Source of the DNA: Microcaldota archaeon
GTDB taxonomy: Archaea > Micrarchaeota > Micrarchaeia > Micrarchaeales > CABMGC01
Length of the DNA: 59,711 nt
Reading direction: 5' to 3'
Assembly (NCBI GenBank): GCA_021817325.1
Contig: JAKAVK010000023.1
Coordinates: 1-59,711 of the forward strand
The position numbers and the translations under genes are program-made. The notes beneath the pieces were generated by a model, which saw nothing but the letters and a program-made list of their open reading frames with translations, ran no database searches and was not told the origin of the DNA. Positions 7,930 through 16,019 of this stretch are shown piece by piece (the first letter of the stretch is position 1; every line of letters begins with the position of its first letter).

Positions 7930-8652
7930 TTATTTAGTACGCCACTGCGTAAGCGGCTTTGCTATGATGAAGTATACAATCGTCTCAATTATTAAGACCA
8001 GCGGTGCGTACCACAAAAACGGTGTGAGCTCTGCCATGTTCTGGATCATTATTGCTGCCGATGTCACCGGGGAAAGCATAAATATGTAGAGTAGTGGCGC
8101 GGGCAGCACCGTGTACTTGTAGAATAGCGGCGGCACGAAAGTGAATACAACAGTCAGTATTCCAAGGAAGCCCCAGACGTTGCGCAGATGCTTTGGTATG
8201 GATGCGAGTATGAGCGCCAGCGCAGATATAGAAACCGCGAGGAGTACCAGTATTGGCGCTATCGCGATCAGCCACACTGCAGGGAAGAGGTGCATAAAGA
8301 GTGCTATCGCTATGTAGACAAGTATGCCAGGCAGGGAGAAGATGATGTTGCTAAACGAGATAGCCAGCATGTAGTCAAGCACTGTCACGCTGCTTGCCAC
8401 GAAGAGGTCCTGCAGTTTCAGTTCTATCCTGTTCATTGCTACGTCAGACAGACCATACAGCGCGCCTGTGGCTGTAATTGAGACAAGGCCGCCTATCACC
8501 GCCAGTGGTATCAGCGCACCTCCTGATATTATGCCGAACAGAAATAGCAGGGCAAGCGGAGTTGCCATATATCCAAGCGTATAGGAGAAGCCCCTTTTTA
8601 TGGCTTCGACCCCTGTTGTCCATGCATATAATGCAATGAATCGAAAGTTCAT
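7930..8652 (-). CDS. ABC-2 type transporter permease
   Basis: A 240-residue integral membrane protein with about six hydrophobic segments ([89 protein letters not shown]; a C-terminal [14 protein letters not shown]). The topology and the fourth-segment [12 protein letters not shown] pattern fit the permease of ABC-2 exporters of the DrrB/NatB type. Its ATG overlaps the stop of the ATPase gene by 4 nt (ATGA), so the two are translationally coupled and form one exporter. The substrate is unknown. Confidence 0.8.
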   Translation of the reverse strand: MNFRFIALYAWTTGVEAIKRGFSYTLGYMATPLALLFLFGIISGGALIPLAVIGGLVSITATGALYGLSDVAMNRIELKLQDLFVASSVTVLDYMLAISFSNIIFSLPGILVYIAIALFMHLFPAVWLIAIAPILVLLAVSISALALILASIPKHLRNVWGFLGILTVVFTFVPPLFYKYTVLPAPLLYIFMLSPVTSAAIMIQNMAELTPFLWYAPLVLIIETIVYFIIAKPLTQWRTK

Positions 8653-9482
8653 TTACCATCACCCTTCATTATGAATAAATCCTCCAGGTCGACCGGCTTT
8701 ACCACATATCCGCTTTGAGCATATCTGCTTGCCTCACGGGCCCTGACATAGGAGATCGAAGTGCCTCCTATGTTGTAGTCTCCTTTTTCCCCACCGGTTG
8801 ACTCCACCCTGACCATCCCTGCGCTCTTCCTGAGCAGCCTCTCCACAGTCCCATGGGCCTTCATCCTGCCTTCGTCTATCATCACTATGTCCTTTGTAAG
8901 CTCCTTGGCCTCCTCTATGTAATGGGTGGTGAGCACCATCTTACTTCCAAGTTTCCTAAGCGCGGACCAGACCTCGAGCCTCGATATCGGGTCGAGGCCT
9001 ACGGTGGGCTCGTCAAGGAAGATGATTTCTGCGTTGGATGCCATCGCCATGCCAACGAAGATCTTTCTCTTCATACCACCTGAGAGCTCGTCGGCTGTCT
9101 TATTCCTCGCCTCCCAGAGTCCTATCTCCTTCATCACTCGCATGGTCTCCTGCCGCGCAGTAGAAAAAGACATGCCCCTTGCTGTAAGGTATATCTTGAT
9201 GTGCTCCTCAGGCGTAAGGTAGCCCAATGGGCCTGCTTCCTGTGGTATGCTTACCATCTTCTTCCTAAGTTTGTCTGCCTCTCTTACTACGTCATAGCCG
9301 TCTATGGTTGCATGGCCGCTCGTAGGCAGAAGCTGTGTCGATAGTATCCTGAGCATGGTCGTCTTTCCAGCACCGTTCCTGCCAAGGACTGCGGTCGCCT
9401 TCTCCTCAAGAGCGAGGTCTATGCCCCTGAGCGCATATGTGCCTCCGGGGTACCTCTTCCTAAGGCCTCTTACCTCTATCAT
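8649..9482 (-). CDS. ABC transporter ATP-binding protein
   Basis: A 277-residue nucleotide-binding subunit. Walker A GRNGAGKTT is at 34-42, the signature LSGGMKRK near 133, Walker B IIFLDEPTVGLDP near 153, and the H-loop LTTHYIEEA near 184. The short C-terminal domain is typical of drug/lipid-export (DrrA-like) ATPases. The Q-loop reads VSIPQEAG. It drives the permease encoded by the overlapping downstream gene. A TATA element in the 57-nt divergent spacer predicts a leaderless start at 9482. Confidence 0.92.
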   Translation of the reverse strand: MIEVRGLRKRYPGGTYALRGIDLALEEKATAVLGRNGAGKTTMLRILSTQLLPTSGHATIDGYDVVREADKLRKKMVSIPQEAGPLGYLTPEEHIKIYLTARGMSFSTARQETMRVMKEIGLWEARNKTADELSGGMKRKIFVGMAMASNAEIIFLDEPTVGLDPISRLEVWSALRKLGSKMVLTTHYIEEAKELTKDIVMIDEGRMKAHGTVERLLRKSAGMVRVESTGGEKGDYNIGGTSISYVRAREASRYAQSGYVVKPVDLEDLFIMKGDGK

Positions 9483-9502
9483 CTTATCTAATACGGATAT
9501 CC

Positions 9503-9518
9503 CATAAATATTAATAAA
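9503..9518. promoter_or_regulatory. AT-rich divergent TATA region
   Basis: CATAAATATTAATAAA lies in the 57-bp gap between divergent starts 9482 and 9540. CATAAATATT read leftward fits a start near 9482, and TATTAATAAA read rightward fits 9540. Overlapping or shared TATA elements would drive both genes. Confidence 0.45.
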
Positions 9519-9539
9519 GCGTTTTGATATCAGTATATC

Positions 9540-10292
9540 ATGGATCTAGTCGAAAGGCTCCGCACCATCATGGGTGTGAGGAAGAGAACCTTCAAAGATG
9601 GGGGGAATGTGATAGAGATAACAGAGAGCGAGTCGGAGAAGACAATGAGATTCAACAATATAGTCTATTCAAGGATAAACAGGAACGTCTATACGCATCA
9701 GTATTGGGATTTCTTCGTGCCGATAGCATCGTTGTATGAGAACCCCCGCATACTCATGATAGGCCTGGGCGCCGGCACGGTGCCGTACCAGTTGGTAAGG
9801 CTCATGGAAGGAGGATACAGCATAGACGTGGTGGAGATAAGCAAACCAATAATCGACGAGTATAACTCTTCAGAGCAGAGCAATGACGCGCATGTGCGCA
9901 TCTTCCAGGGAGATGGTGCAGACTACGTACACAACAACAGAGATGCATACGACGTCATAATACTCGATGCGTTTGTCGATGCAAACATACCTGCCCAGTT
10001 CTTCACGGAGGACTTTATCGCCAATGCGAATGCCTGTCTGAAGCAGGATGGCATACTGGCCATAAACTACCTCAATCCAGCAAACGGTGCCACCAACGTG
10101 GAAGAGTACAGAGCAAAACTCGGGAGGTTCTTCAAAATCTACGAGATACGCATTTCTGGAGTCGCGCTGAATCACATACTTCTCTGCTCAAAGAGGATGG
10201 GGAAGGAGGAGATGGTGTCACTTATAAGGGGAAAGATCAGCGAGACAAGAGAGAATGCATTCATACTCCGGGAGATAGAGCAGATGCAATAA
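9540..10292 (+). CDS. Spermidine-synthase-like protein
   Basis: A 250-residue Rossmann methyltransferase-fold protein of the SpeE-like family. An N-terminal beta domain is followed by motif I ILMIGLGAGTVPYQL (about 70-84), an acidic VVEISKP loop that binds the nucleoside part, and GDGADYVHN then YDVIILDAFVD (about 125-145). The YDxIxxDAF arrangement is typical of spermidine synthase relatives, but the strict polyamine-binding D-x-x-D pocket is not obvious. The donor may be decarboxylated AdoMet or AdoMet; the exact reaction is unsettled. It is transcribed away from the ABC operon. Confidence 0.7.
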   Translation: MDLVERLRTIMGVRKRTFKDGGNVIEITESESEKTMRFNNIVYSRINRNVYTHQYWDFFVPIASLYENPRILMIGLGAGTVPYQLVRLMEGGYSIDVVEISKPIIDEYNSSEQSNDAHVRIFQGDGADYVHNNRDAYDVIILDAFVDANIPAQFFTEDFIANANACLKQDGILAINYLNPANGATNVEEYRAKLGRFFKIYEIRISGVALNHILLCSKRMGKEEMVSLIRGKISETRENAFILREIEQMQ

Positions 10293-10410
10293 GTCGCATG
10301 GACAGGCGCAAGGCGCAGCTTAAGATGCATGCAAAGCTGCCGCAGAACTGCACCAGCGCCCTCCAATTGCACAGTTAAAAAGGCTTGCAGTGTTATATAT
10401 TCCGGTATAG

Positions 10411-11322
10411 ATGGCAAGACAGGGCACGGATTACTCGGACGTGAGCGTGATCATCCCCACAATAGAGGAGGAAGCAGTCTTCAAGCTCATAAACCAGATC
10501 CGCAGCATGCTTAAGGACGCAGAGATAATAGTTGTAGACAAGTCCAGCAACGCCTATTACGGGCGCCTGGAAGATACCGGAGTCAAGGTCATAAGGCAGA
10601 GGACCCGCGGTGTTGAGAATGCCATAATGCTCGGCCTCAGGGCAGCGAAGGGAAAGATACTTGCCAGCATTGATGCCGACGGCACCCACGACCCAGAAGG
10701 GCTTGTGCAGGGAGTGAAGCTCATAAGGGCCGGGGAAGCTGACCTGGTACTCGGCGACAGGCTCGCCCATCTGGAGAAGGGTTCGATGAGCGTATATTTG
10801 AGAATGGGAAACAGCATGCTGAGTGGACTGTTCAGCAGGATATATGGTACCAAGGTACGGGATGTCCTGACCGGCCTGTTTGTGATGGACAGGGTTGCGT
10901 TCGACGAGATAAGGAATAAGGAGCCGTACAGGGCCGGCATAGCCTTCTTTGCCATAGAGTTGGCGCGCAGGGGGTATGTGATCAAGGAGGTCGGTATAAA
11001 ATACTACAAGAGGCCCTACGGGGAATCGAAGCTGACTAGGTCCAAGACTGCATACGGCCTCAATGTTGCATCACACATCATAAGGCAGCTCAGAGACTAC
11101 AGCCCGCTGCTGGTCTTCGGAGGGTTTGGCTTCGTGGTCTTCCTTGTGGGGCTTGCTCTTGGCATAGTGGTCTTGGCTGACTTCGCTAAGACCGGCCTGT
11201 TCACGCTGTCCGGGCGTGCGCTGCTGGCCATAATGCTGATAATAGTGGGCTTCCTCATGGGAGTTGTTGGCCTAATAATAGACATGCTGCTTGAGTTGGA
11301 GAGGAAGCTGGACAGCAGGTAG
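10411..11322 (+). CDS. Family 2 glycosyltransferase with C-terminal membrane anchor
   Basis: A 303-residue GT2 enzyme of the dolichol-phosphate-mannose-synthase type. The nucleotide-sugar site begins SVIIPTIEEE, the DxD-like metal motif is IDADGTHDPEG (about 89-99), LGDRL follows, and RDVLTGLFVMDR is the acceptor-side motif. Two C-terminal membrane helices (LLVFGGFGFVVFLVGLALGIVVL and LLAIMLIIVGFLMGVVGLII) resemble extended DPM synthases that hand sugar to lipid carriers. Start 10411 follows a possible TATA (GTTAAAA, 10374); GTG 10441 would still keep the catalytic core. It plausibly supplies a polyprenol-linked sugar to surface glycosylation, which fits the heavily glycosylated surface proteins nearby (inference). 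Confidence 0.85.
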   Translation: MARQGTDYSDVSVIIPTIEEEAVFKLINQIRSMLKDAEIIVVDKSSNAYYGRLEDTGVKVIRQRTRGVENAIMLGLRAAKGKILASIDADGTHDPEGLVQGVKLIRAGEADLVLGDRLAHLEKGSMSVYLRMGNSMLSGLFSRIYGTKVRDVLTGLFVMDRVAFDEIRNKEPYRAGIAFFAIELARRGYVIKEVGIKYYKRPYGESKLTRSKTAYGLNVASHIIRQLRDYSPLLVFGGFGFVVFLVGLALGIVVLADFAKTGLFTLSGRALLAIMLIIVGFLMGVVGLIIDMLLELERKLDSR

Positions 11323-11398
11323 CTGCCTTGCGCCTGCTCCACATGGTCTTATGCGAATCATGCGCATATTGCTGTGACATAAAGATACAAATCCGCAT

Positions 11399-11797
11399 CT
11401 ATTCCTTGTTCAACAGATTCATGACCGAGAATGCGAAGAGCAGGATCACTAGGACATGGGTCAGTGTGCAGAAGATGCATATTGCGCCAAGCACATATTC
11501 TATGTACAGCAGGTATAGGACAAAGCCTATGCCTATTCCGTTGTAGAGCACCCTCAGATCCTTCTGCTTGAAGTATAGTAGCAGTACTATTTCCACCGCA
11601 AAGAAGACTGCCCCGAAGACCCCTAGCGGAACTCCAAATATTGTAGAATACTGGCTTGAGAGCACCTTCTGGCAGTTTATTATGCCCGTCTCGGGGCACG
11701 CCACCGGAACATTCAGATAATGGGTGACGGTAAGATAGACGCCATCGGCTACGCCGATGAGTGCAAGCAATATAAGGAACTTGTCGGCTATTCTCAT
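11399..11797 (-). CDS. VKOR-family disulfide oxidoreductase
   Basis: A 132-residue four-helix membrane protein. It shows the full vitamin K epoxide reductase homologue pattern: loop cysteines C34 and C42 (ACPETGIINCQKV), a conserved Ser pair (LSSQYS), FGVPLG, and the active-site CIFC at 107-110 at the start of the last helix. In bacteria and archaea these enzymes reoxidise a periplasmic thioredoxin-like partner by passing electrons to a quinone. The partner is almost certainly the CPYC protein encoded 8 nt upstream in the same operon. Confidence 0.92.
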   Translation of the reverse strand: MRIADKFLILLALIGVADGVYLTVTHYLNVPVACPETGIINCQKVLSSQYSTIFGVPLGVFGAVFFAVEIVLLLYFKQKDLRVLYNGIGIGFVLYLLYIEYVLGAICIFCTLTHVLVILLFAFSVMNLLNKE

Positions 11798-11805
11798 GAT
11801 CTGCC

Positions 11806-12672
11806 CTATGCGCTCTCCAGGTCCTGTATGTATGCCTGTCCACAGACATTCTGCGGCTGGTTATTGTCCATATTGCATATCTGTGCGGTGAAGAGGTTTG
11901 CCGAGCCTACTATGCCCTGCGCAACTGCGGAGGACGGGTTGTTAAGCTGATCAGCCACCTGCGTCCAGTTCATCCCCTGCAGCGTGGTCGGAAGGTACAT
12001 CGCCCCTATCTCAACAGTCTTGTTTCCGAAGTCAACGAAAGGTATGGATCCTCCTGAGTTATATGCCGCAAAGGTTACATTCTCGCTTGCATTAGGCATC
12101 TGTAGTGTGGGATAGGTTCCGTTGACGCGTGTATTCGTGGTCGTTTCAATCGGAACAAAAGCTATATATGGGCTAGAATAGGTCGTATTGTGGAATGTGA
12201 ACGTAGGTATGCTTGGCGGATAGTCTGTGGAGCTCGATGTCATATACCTAAGGTTGCTGAAGGTTCCAAACCGGCTGAGCGCTATGTACATGGCCCATCT
12301 CTGCGCCGCGCAGTACGGGCAATATTCTGCGCCTATATACAGCACTTCCGGCTTGCCGTTGGCCATAAGAGGCGATTGGTTATTGAGCTTCTCAAGGCTC
12401 TTCTCATCCGCTGCACCCAGCCCTATGCTCCTGCTGACATTGTTTGGCACGGCCAGCTTTGCCAGCAGCGACACAGGAACTTGCTTATTGTCGCTTGCTG
12501 CAATAGCAGTATTGCCGCTTCCCTGCTGGGTCGAGAACAATACCAGTACAGCAGCAACAGCCACTATAACGACCGCTATGGCAGCATAGAATACCTTCTT
12601 ATTCTTGAACAACATCGAATTCGAGCCGCCGGCCTGCCCGCTAGCGGTCTTGTTTGAGCTCTGATCCTCCAT
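11806..12672 (-). CDS. DUF929 thioredoxin-like membrane-anchored protein
   Basis: About 288 residues from ATG 12672 (the ORF track's 12681 is a TTG). A cytoplasmic tail and one anchor ([21 protein letters not shown]) place the rest outside. [24 protein letters not shown] around residues 115-138 holds the CPYC motif and the flanking sequence typical of archaeal DUF929 proteins. Two further cysteines near the end ([15 protein letters not shown]) may form a structural bond. Downstream by 8 nt is VKOR, so the pair looks like a disulfide-forming system: this protein oxidises secreted substrates and VKOR recharges it. The TATA box at 12703-12714 fits the start. Confidence 0.88.
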   Translation of the reverse strand: MEDQSSNKTASGQAGGSNSMLFKNKKVFYAAIAVVIVAVAAVLVLFSTQQGSGNTAIAASDNKQVPVSLLAKLAVPNNVSRSIGLGAADEKSLEKLNNQSPLMANGKPEVLYIGAEYCPYCAAQRWAMYIALSRFGTFSNLRYMTSSSTDYPPSIPTFTFHNTTYSSPYIAFVPIETTTNTRVNGTYPTLQMPNASENVTFAAYNSGGSIPFVDFGNKTVEIGAMYLPTTLQGMNWTQVADQLNNPSSAVAQGIVGSANLFTAQICNMDNNQPQNVCGQAYIQDLESA

Positions 12673-12702
12673 GTAATCCAACTAAATAGAATTTGCGATA
12701 CT

Positions 12703-12714
12703 AAAATATATAAA
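12703..12714 (-). promoter_or_regulatory. TATA box of the DUF929-VKOR operon
   Basis: AAAATATATAAA (minus TTTATATATTTT), centre 12708, predicts transcription from about 12682, ten nt before ATG 12672. Confidence 0.6.
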
Positions 12715-12720
12715 TGACTT

Positions 12721-13237
12721 ACACTGACATCCTCACACGAATAAATTCGCGGGGTTCCTCTTGCACTTTGCTTCTGTCTTTGTCCATCCTCACATGTTGC
12801 CATCGGAGCGGGGTTCGGAACCGTTTTATTGGGTTCAAGGGCGCAGAGCATCATGCGTTGCCTCTCTGGAGGTATCAGTGCTCTCCTTGCATACATCCCT
12901 GTCTGTATGCAATCTGGATATGCCGTTAGACCTGTTTCTTTGGATGGAAACAGACGCATTCCCTGCTGTGGATTTATGCCACAGCGCATCTCATTTTGGC
13001 ATATCGCACTTAATTCTGGATAGTCCCTTTCAGGACGTATTTCAGATATATGCGAGACCAACATCATTATTTCACCAGCAAAACTTATATGCATCCGCAT
13101 TCATCCCGCGATTGAAAATCGCGGGCTTTCTGCTAGGCATTCTGTAAGTCCACCTGCAATGTTAGAGCCGCACTCTCCGAGTGCGTAAGGCCGCAAATAA
13201 TCAACACTATAAGCAAGTAGCCATGCAATCCATAAAG
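12721..13237. other. Gene-free gap with a hairpin
   Basis: Open frames here on both strands have no recognisable motif and poor coding character, and I support none of them as a gene. The stretch holds a 9-bp hairpin at 13105-13125 and a small GCACTC/GAGTGC hairpin at 13170-13184. The minus strand just ahead of the large hairpin resembles the end of an IS605-type element. The right edge carries the promoter of the next gene (TTTATAATA near 13238-13246). Confidence 0.4.
13105..13125. repeat. Perfect 9-bp hairpin, IS605-end-like
   Basis: CCCGCGATT-GAA-AATCGCGGG. On the minus strand the hairpin is followed by ATGAATGCGG, the arrangement seen at right ends of IS200/IS605 elements, where it forms the last stem of the transposon-encoded guide RNA. 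No tnpB survives beside it. Confidence 0.4.
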
Positions 13238-13275
13238 TTTATAATAGGCGAAAGCCATAGGTCATTTCGAATACA

Positions 13276-13884
13276 ATGAGCTTATTGGACAACCTTCTAG
13301 GGTCCAGCGTTTCCAGCATAGACAAACTGGCCGACGATGCAACCAGGTCGCTTGACAAGTTCTTCTCGGATGCGCAGAAGCTGGGCATAGACCAGTACAC
13401 TGCTAACAGCCCTGAGCTGGATAAATACCTATATGACATGATACTGAGAAATTACTATGCCGCAAAGAAAAAGGACATAGACGAATTCAACAGCGCGATA
13501 TACGAACAGGATCCGCACAGCATAAATGCAAGGGTGGAAGAGTCAGCCAACTGGGCGAAACGATACAGGCGGTCTGCAAATCAGTTGTTCAGTGACTTCA
13601 GGCAAGGTGGACTGTCGATTGAGAAGCTCGAAGCTGCGGGCGAGAAGCTGTATAAGAAAACGACGAGCCAGCCCGACATAAGAAAGCTGGGCGAGATTCT
13701 TGCAGGATTGAGGAATGCATCTACGTTATTCAGGAAGGTGGACAAGACGATAAGCTTGGTCATAGCAAAGGTTGAGCATGACATAACGATAGATGAGAAC
13801 AACGAGGCAGCGATCATGAGAAGCAGCATAACCAACATATCATATGGGGATACCTCCGGGGATGAGGCTGGCTACGATGACTAG
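13276..13884 (+). CDS. Conserved-looking helical protein, unknown
   Basis: A 202-residue, soluble, strongly helical protein without cysteines, signal or membrane segment. Acidic and basic residues alternate through the first 150 residues, suggesting a helical bundle or coiled coil (TRSLDKFFSDAQKLGIDQ; RYRRSANQLFSDFRQGG). The acidic tail ends GDTSGDEAGYDD. A TATA-like TTTATAATA about 34 nt upstream supports ATG 13276. I recognise no family. Confidence 0.65.
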   Translation: MSLLDNLLGSSVSSIDKLADDATRSLDKFFSDAQKLGIDQYTANSPELDKYLYDMILRNYYAAKKKDIDEFNSAIYEQDPHSINARVEESANWAKRYRRSANQLFSDFRQGGLSIEKLEAAGEKLYKKTTSQPDIRKLGEILAGLRNASTLFRKVDKTISLVIAKVEHDITIDENNEAAIMRSSITNISYGDTSGDEAGYDD

Positions 13885-14007
13885 AGGCGGTCCGTGCCAT
13901 TGCAATGGCAGAATGGCCTAAGGAAGCGCAAAGGCGCCTCCCGGCCAGTTGCAAAAGCGCATTGTCGCAGCTAAAGCAGTCTGCTGTAGCAAGGTGCGCG
14001 CAGTCCA

Positions 14008-14253
14008 CTACTCCTGCGTGCTAAGTATCTCCAGCATTGTGATTACTCCTATCCTTTTTACTGCGTGCCTTGCCGCCCTTCCAGGTCCTGTGCCGCGGCA
14101 CCTGTACGCGTAATCGTTTAGCGCAGCGACGATCTCGTCCCTGCTCGCAGGCGACCTCACGGCCATCCTCTCCAACCCGGCTACATCCACTTTGGATGTA
14201 TTCCTAATCGCGGAGAGCACATCCTCTATGCTTTCAACAAAGTCCACTTGCAT
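14008..14253 (-). CDS. Small unknown protein (81 residues)
   Basis: From ATG 14253 (MQVDFVESIEDVLSAIRN...) it is 81 residues. The TATA box GATATTTAAATA at 14286-14297 predicts a transcript from about 14265, so the longer frame from 14466, which overlaps the helicase gene, is not used. ATG 14280 is a less likely alternative. It is mostly helical with an Arg/Gly-rich middle (YRCRGTGPGRAARHAVKR) that could bind nucleic acid. It lies just downstream of the Hef-like helicase on the same strand. Function unknown. Confidence 0.5.
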   Translation of the reverse strand: MQVDFVESIEDVLSAIRNTSKVDVAGLERMAVRSPASRDEIVAALNDYAYRCRGTGPGRAARHAVKRIGVITMLEILSTQE

Positions 14254-14425
14254 CTCAAACCCCCACAATATTCTGTCCATTTCCTGATATTTAAATACGG
14301 CAGTTTTAGTGGAAGCACCGGTATATAAAACGCATGCCCTGTACTGATTTGAGATGCGATTTAAACCGGTGCCCCAGTACAGCATTCGGATCGTTGTATA
14401 CCTTATGCTGGAAGACGAAGTTCGG

Positions 14426-15982
14426 CTAAAGCCGCTGCTGTCCGTACGCAGTGCTGCTCCTTGCATCCAGCGCCCTGTTTATCGATCTTATCGCACTGAG
14501 CATCTTCGTCTCCCTCTGCCTGGAGATGAATAGGTAGACCTGGTCCTTTGTGCCGTTTGCTATCAGGATATAGACTTCTCCCTCGGCGAACCTGCCTGTC
14601 CTCCCTCTCCTCTGTATGTTCCTTATCTCGTTTGGTATGGCCTCGTAGAAGAGGACAAGGTCCACTCCAGGTATGTCTATGCCCTCCTCGCCTATCGAGC
14701 TTGCCACGAGCACTGAAAACAGGCCGTTCCTGAAATCCTCTATGGTCTTCTTCTGCTGCTCCTGCGTGACACCCTCCTTTTTTCCGACGAAGGCCCTGGC
14801 AGAGAATCCGTTATTGTTCAGGAACTCGACTATCATCTTTATCGTTGATCTGTACTGCGCGAAGACTATCATGTGCCTGTCTTTGTAGTTCTTTATAACA
14901 TCGAGCAGAGCGACTATCTTTGGATGTTCCTCGCCGTTCCTGACCGCAGTGCTTGCAGCCGCCCTTGCGGCTACCATCTTCGGACTCTTGAGCAGGCTCT
15001 CGAGGCTCCGTGACTTATCCTGCCTTGTATATAGAGACTCGATGTATGTGTGGAAAGGGTATATCCCTTCGACCACCAGCAGGTCGTATGCATGCGCCAG
15101 GTTCAGGAGCTTAGAGTAGTTGAACATCGCAGCGAACTTGTAGTTGCTGCTGGTCAACCTGCCTATTTGGTTCCCAAGCTCTATCAGCCTGCCTTTTGGT
15201 ATGTTGTCAAAATTCCTAAAATGGAACAGGCCGAGCCTGTGCAGCCCATCAAGGCAGGCATCTATCTCTGGCCTAAGGAGCCTGGCCATTTCATTTATCC
15301 TCTGACTGAGCTCCACAGAAACGATGTGTACATTGTTTGGCATAACGTACTTGACGACATCCGGATCTGTAGATACCCTCATCTCTATATGCCTTATATC
15401 GAGCGTGCGTGCTATGGCGTTGATCTTCTCTGCCTTGCTGCCTGGGGATGCGGTGAGCCCCGCCATAAGAATCCCGCGAACCGTGCACTCGTTTGCTATG
15501 TATGTGTACGCATACTTCCCAACAGCCCTATGGCACTCGTCGAATATCACCGCACCGTATCCGTCAAGGGAGAAGACCCCTCCCTTGAGGTCGTTTGCTA
15601 CCGTCTGCGGCGTTGCGACCACCACCTTCGAGACGGTATGCAGGTCCTTCCTCTTGGCCTTTCCAAGCGAGCCTGTGAGCAGCAACAGCTCCCCCTCGCC
15701 AAGATCGAGCAGCTTGTGCATGGTATTGTAATGCTGCTCGGCAAGCGGCTTTGTAGGCGCCAGGAAGAGCGCCTTGCGCCTGCCTGCAAGTGCTGTGGCT
15801 ATTATCCCTGCCCCTATTATGGTCTTGCCAAGGCCTGTGGGCAGTACTACCATGGTATTGCCATGCCTCCTTACGGCGTTTATTATGTTGAACTGGTACT
15901 CTCTATACTCTATGCCTTCGAGCTTCATGAAGCGCGCGGCATCCCCTAGGGCGTACCAGCGGCCATCGACTGCCATAGCCAT
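14426..15982 (-). CDS. Hef/FANCM-type superfamily 2 helicase
   Basis: A 518-residue DNA helicase. Walker A VVLPTGLGKTI is near 47-56, motif II FDECHR (DECH) near 148-153, motif III GLTASPGS near 177, and a helicase-C half runs VFAQYRSTIKMIVEFL, VLVASSIGEEGIDIPGV and QRRGRTGR (motif VI). The gene order and the insert between the two RecA domains fit archaeal Hef/FANCM, which remodels stalled replication forks. Euryarchaeal Hef also carries a C-terminal XPF-type nuclease (about 750 residues in total); that half is absent here, as in some other archaeal lineages. The ORF track start (TTG 15985) is one codon ahead of ATG 15982. Confidence 0.88.
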   Translation of the reverse strand: MAMAVDGRWYALGDAARFMKLEGIEYREYQFNIINAVRRHGNTMVVLPTGLGKTIIGAGIIATALAGRRKALFLAPTKPLAEQHYNTMHKLLDLGEGELLLLTGSLGKAKRKDLHTVSKVVVATPQTVANDLKGGVFSLDGYGAVIFDECHRAVGKYAYTYIANECTVRGILMAGLTASPGSKAEKINAIARTLDIRHIEMRVSTDPDVVKYVMPNNVHIVSVELSQRINEMARLLRPEIDACLDGLHRLGLFHFRNFDNIPKGRLIELGNQIGRLTSSNYKFAAMFNYSKLLNLAHAYDLLVVEGIYPFHTYIESLYTRQDKSRSLESLLKSPKMVAARAAASTAVRNGEEHPKIVALLDVIKNYKDRHMIVFAQYRSTIKMIVEFLNNNGFSARAFVGKKEGVTQEQQKKTIEDFRNGLFSVLVASSIGEEGIDIPGVDLVLFYEAIPNEIRNIQRRGRTGRFAEGEVYILIANGTKDQVYLFISRQRETKMLSAIRSINRALDARSSTAYGQQRL

Positions 15983-16019
15983 CAATACATATTGTGCTTA
16001 GCCCTTAAAAAGAAGTGGC

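Noticed and set aside
12576-13100. 174-residue minus ORF beyond the DUF929 gene
   Set aside because: It overlaps the DUF929 N-terminus and its TATA box in another frame and has no recognisable domain; a TnpB remnant was considered but no zinc ribbon or DDE residues are present.
15050-15949. 299-residue plus-strand ORF
   Set aside because: Antisense to the Hef-like helicase whose motifs are unambiguous.
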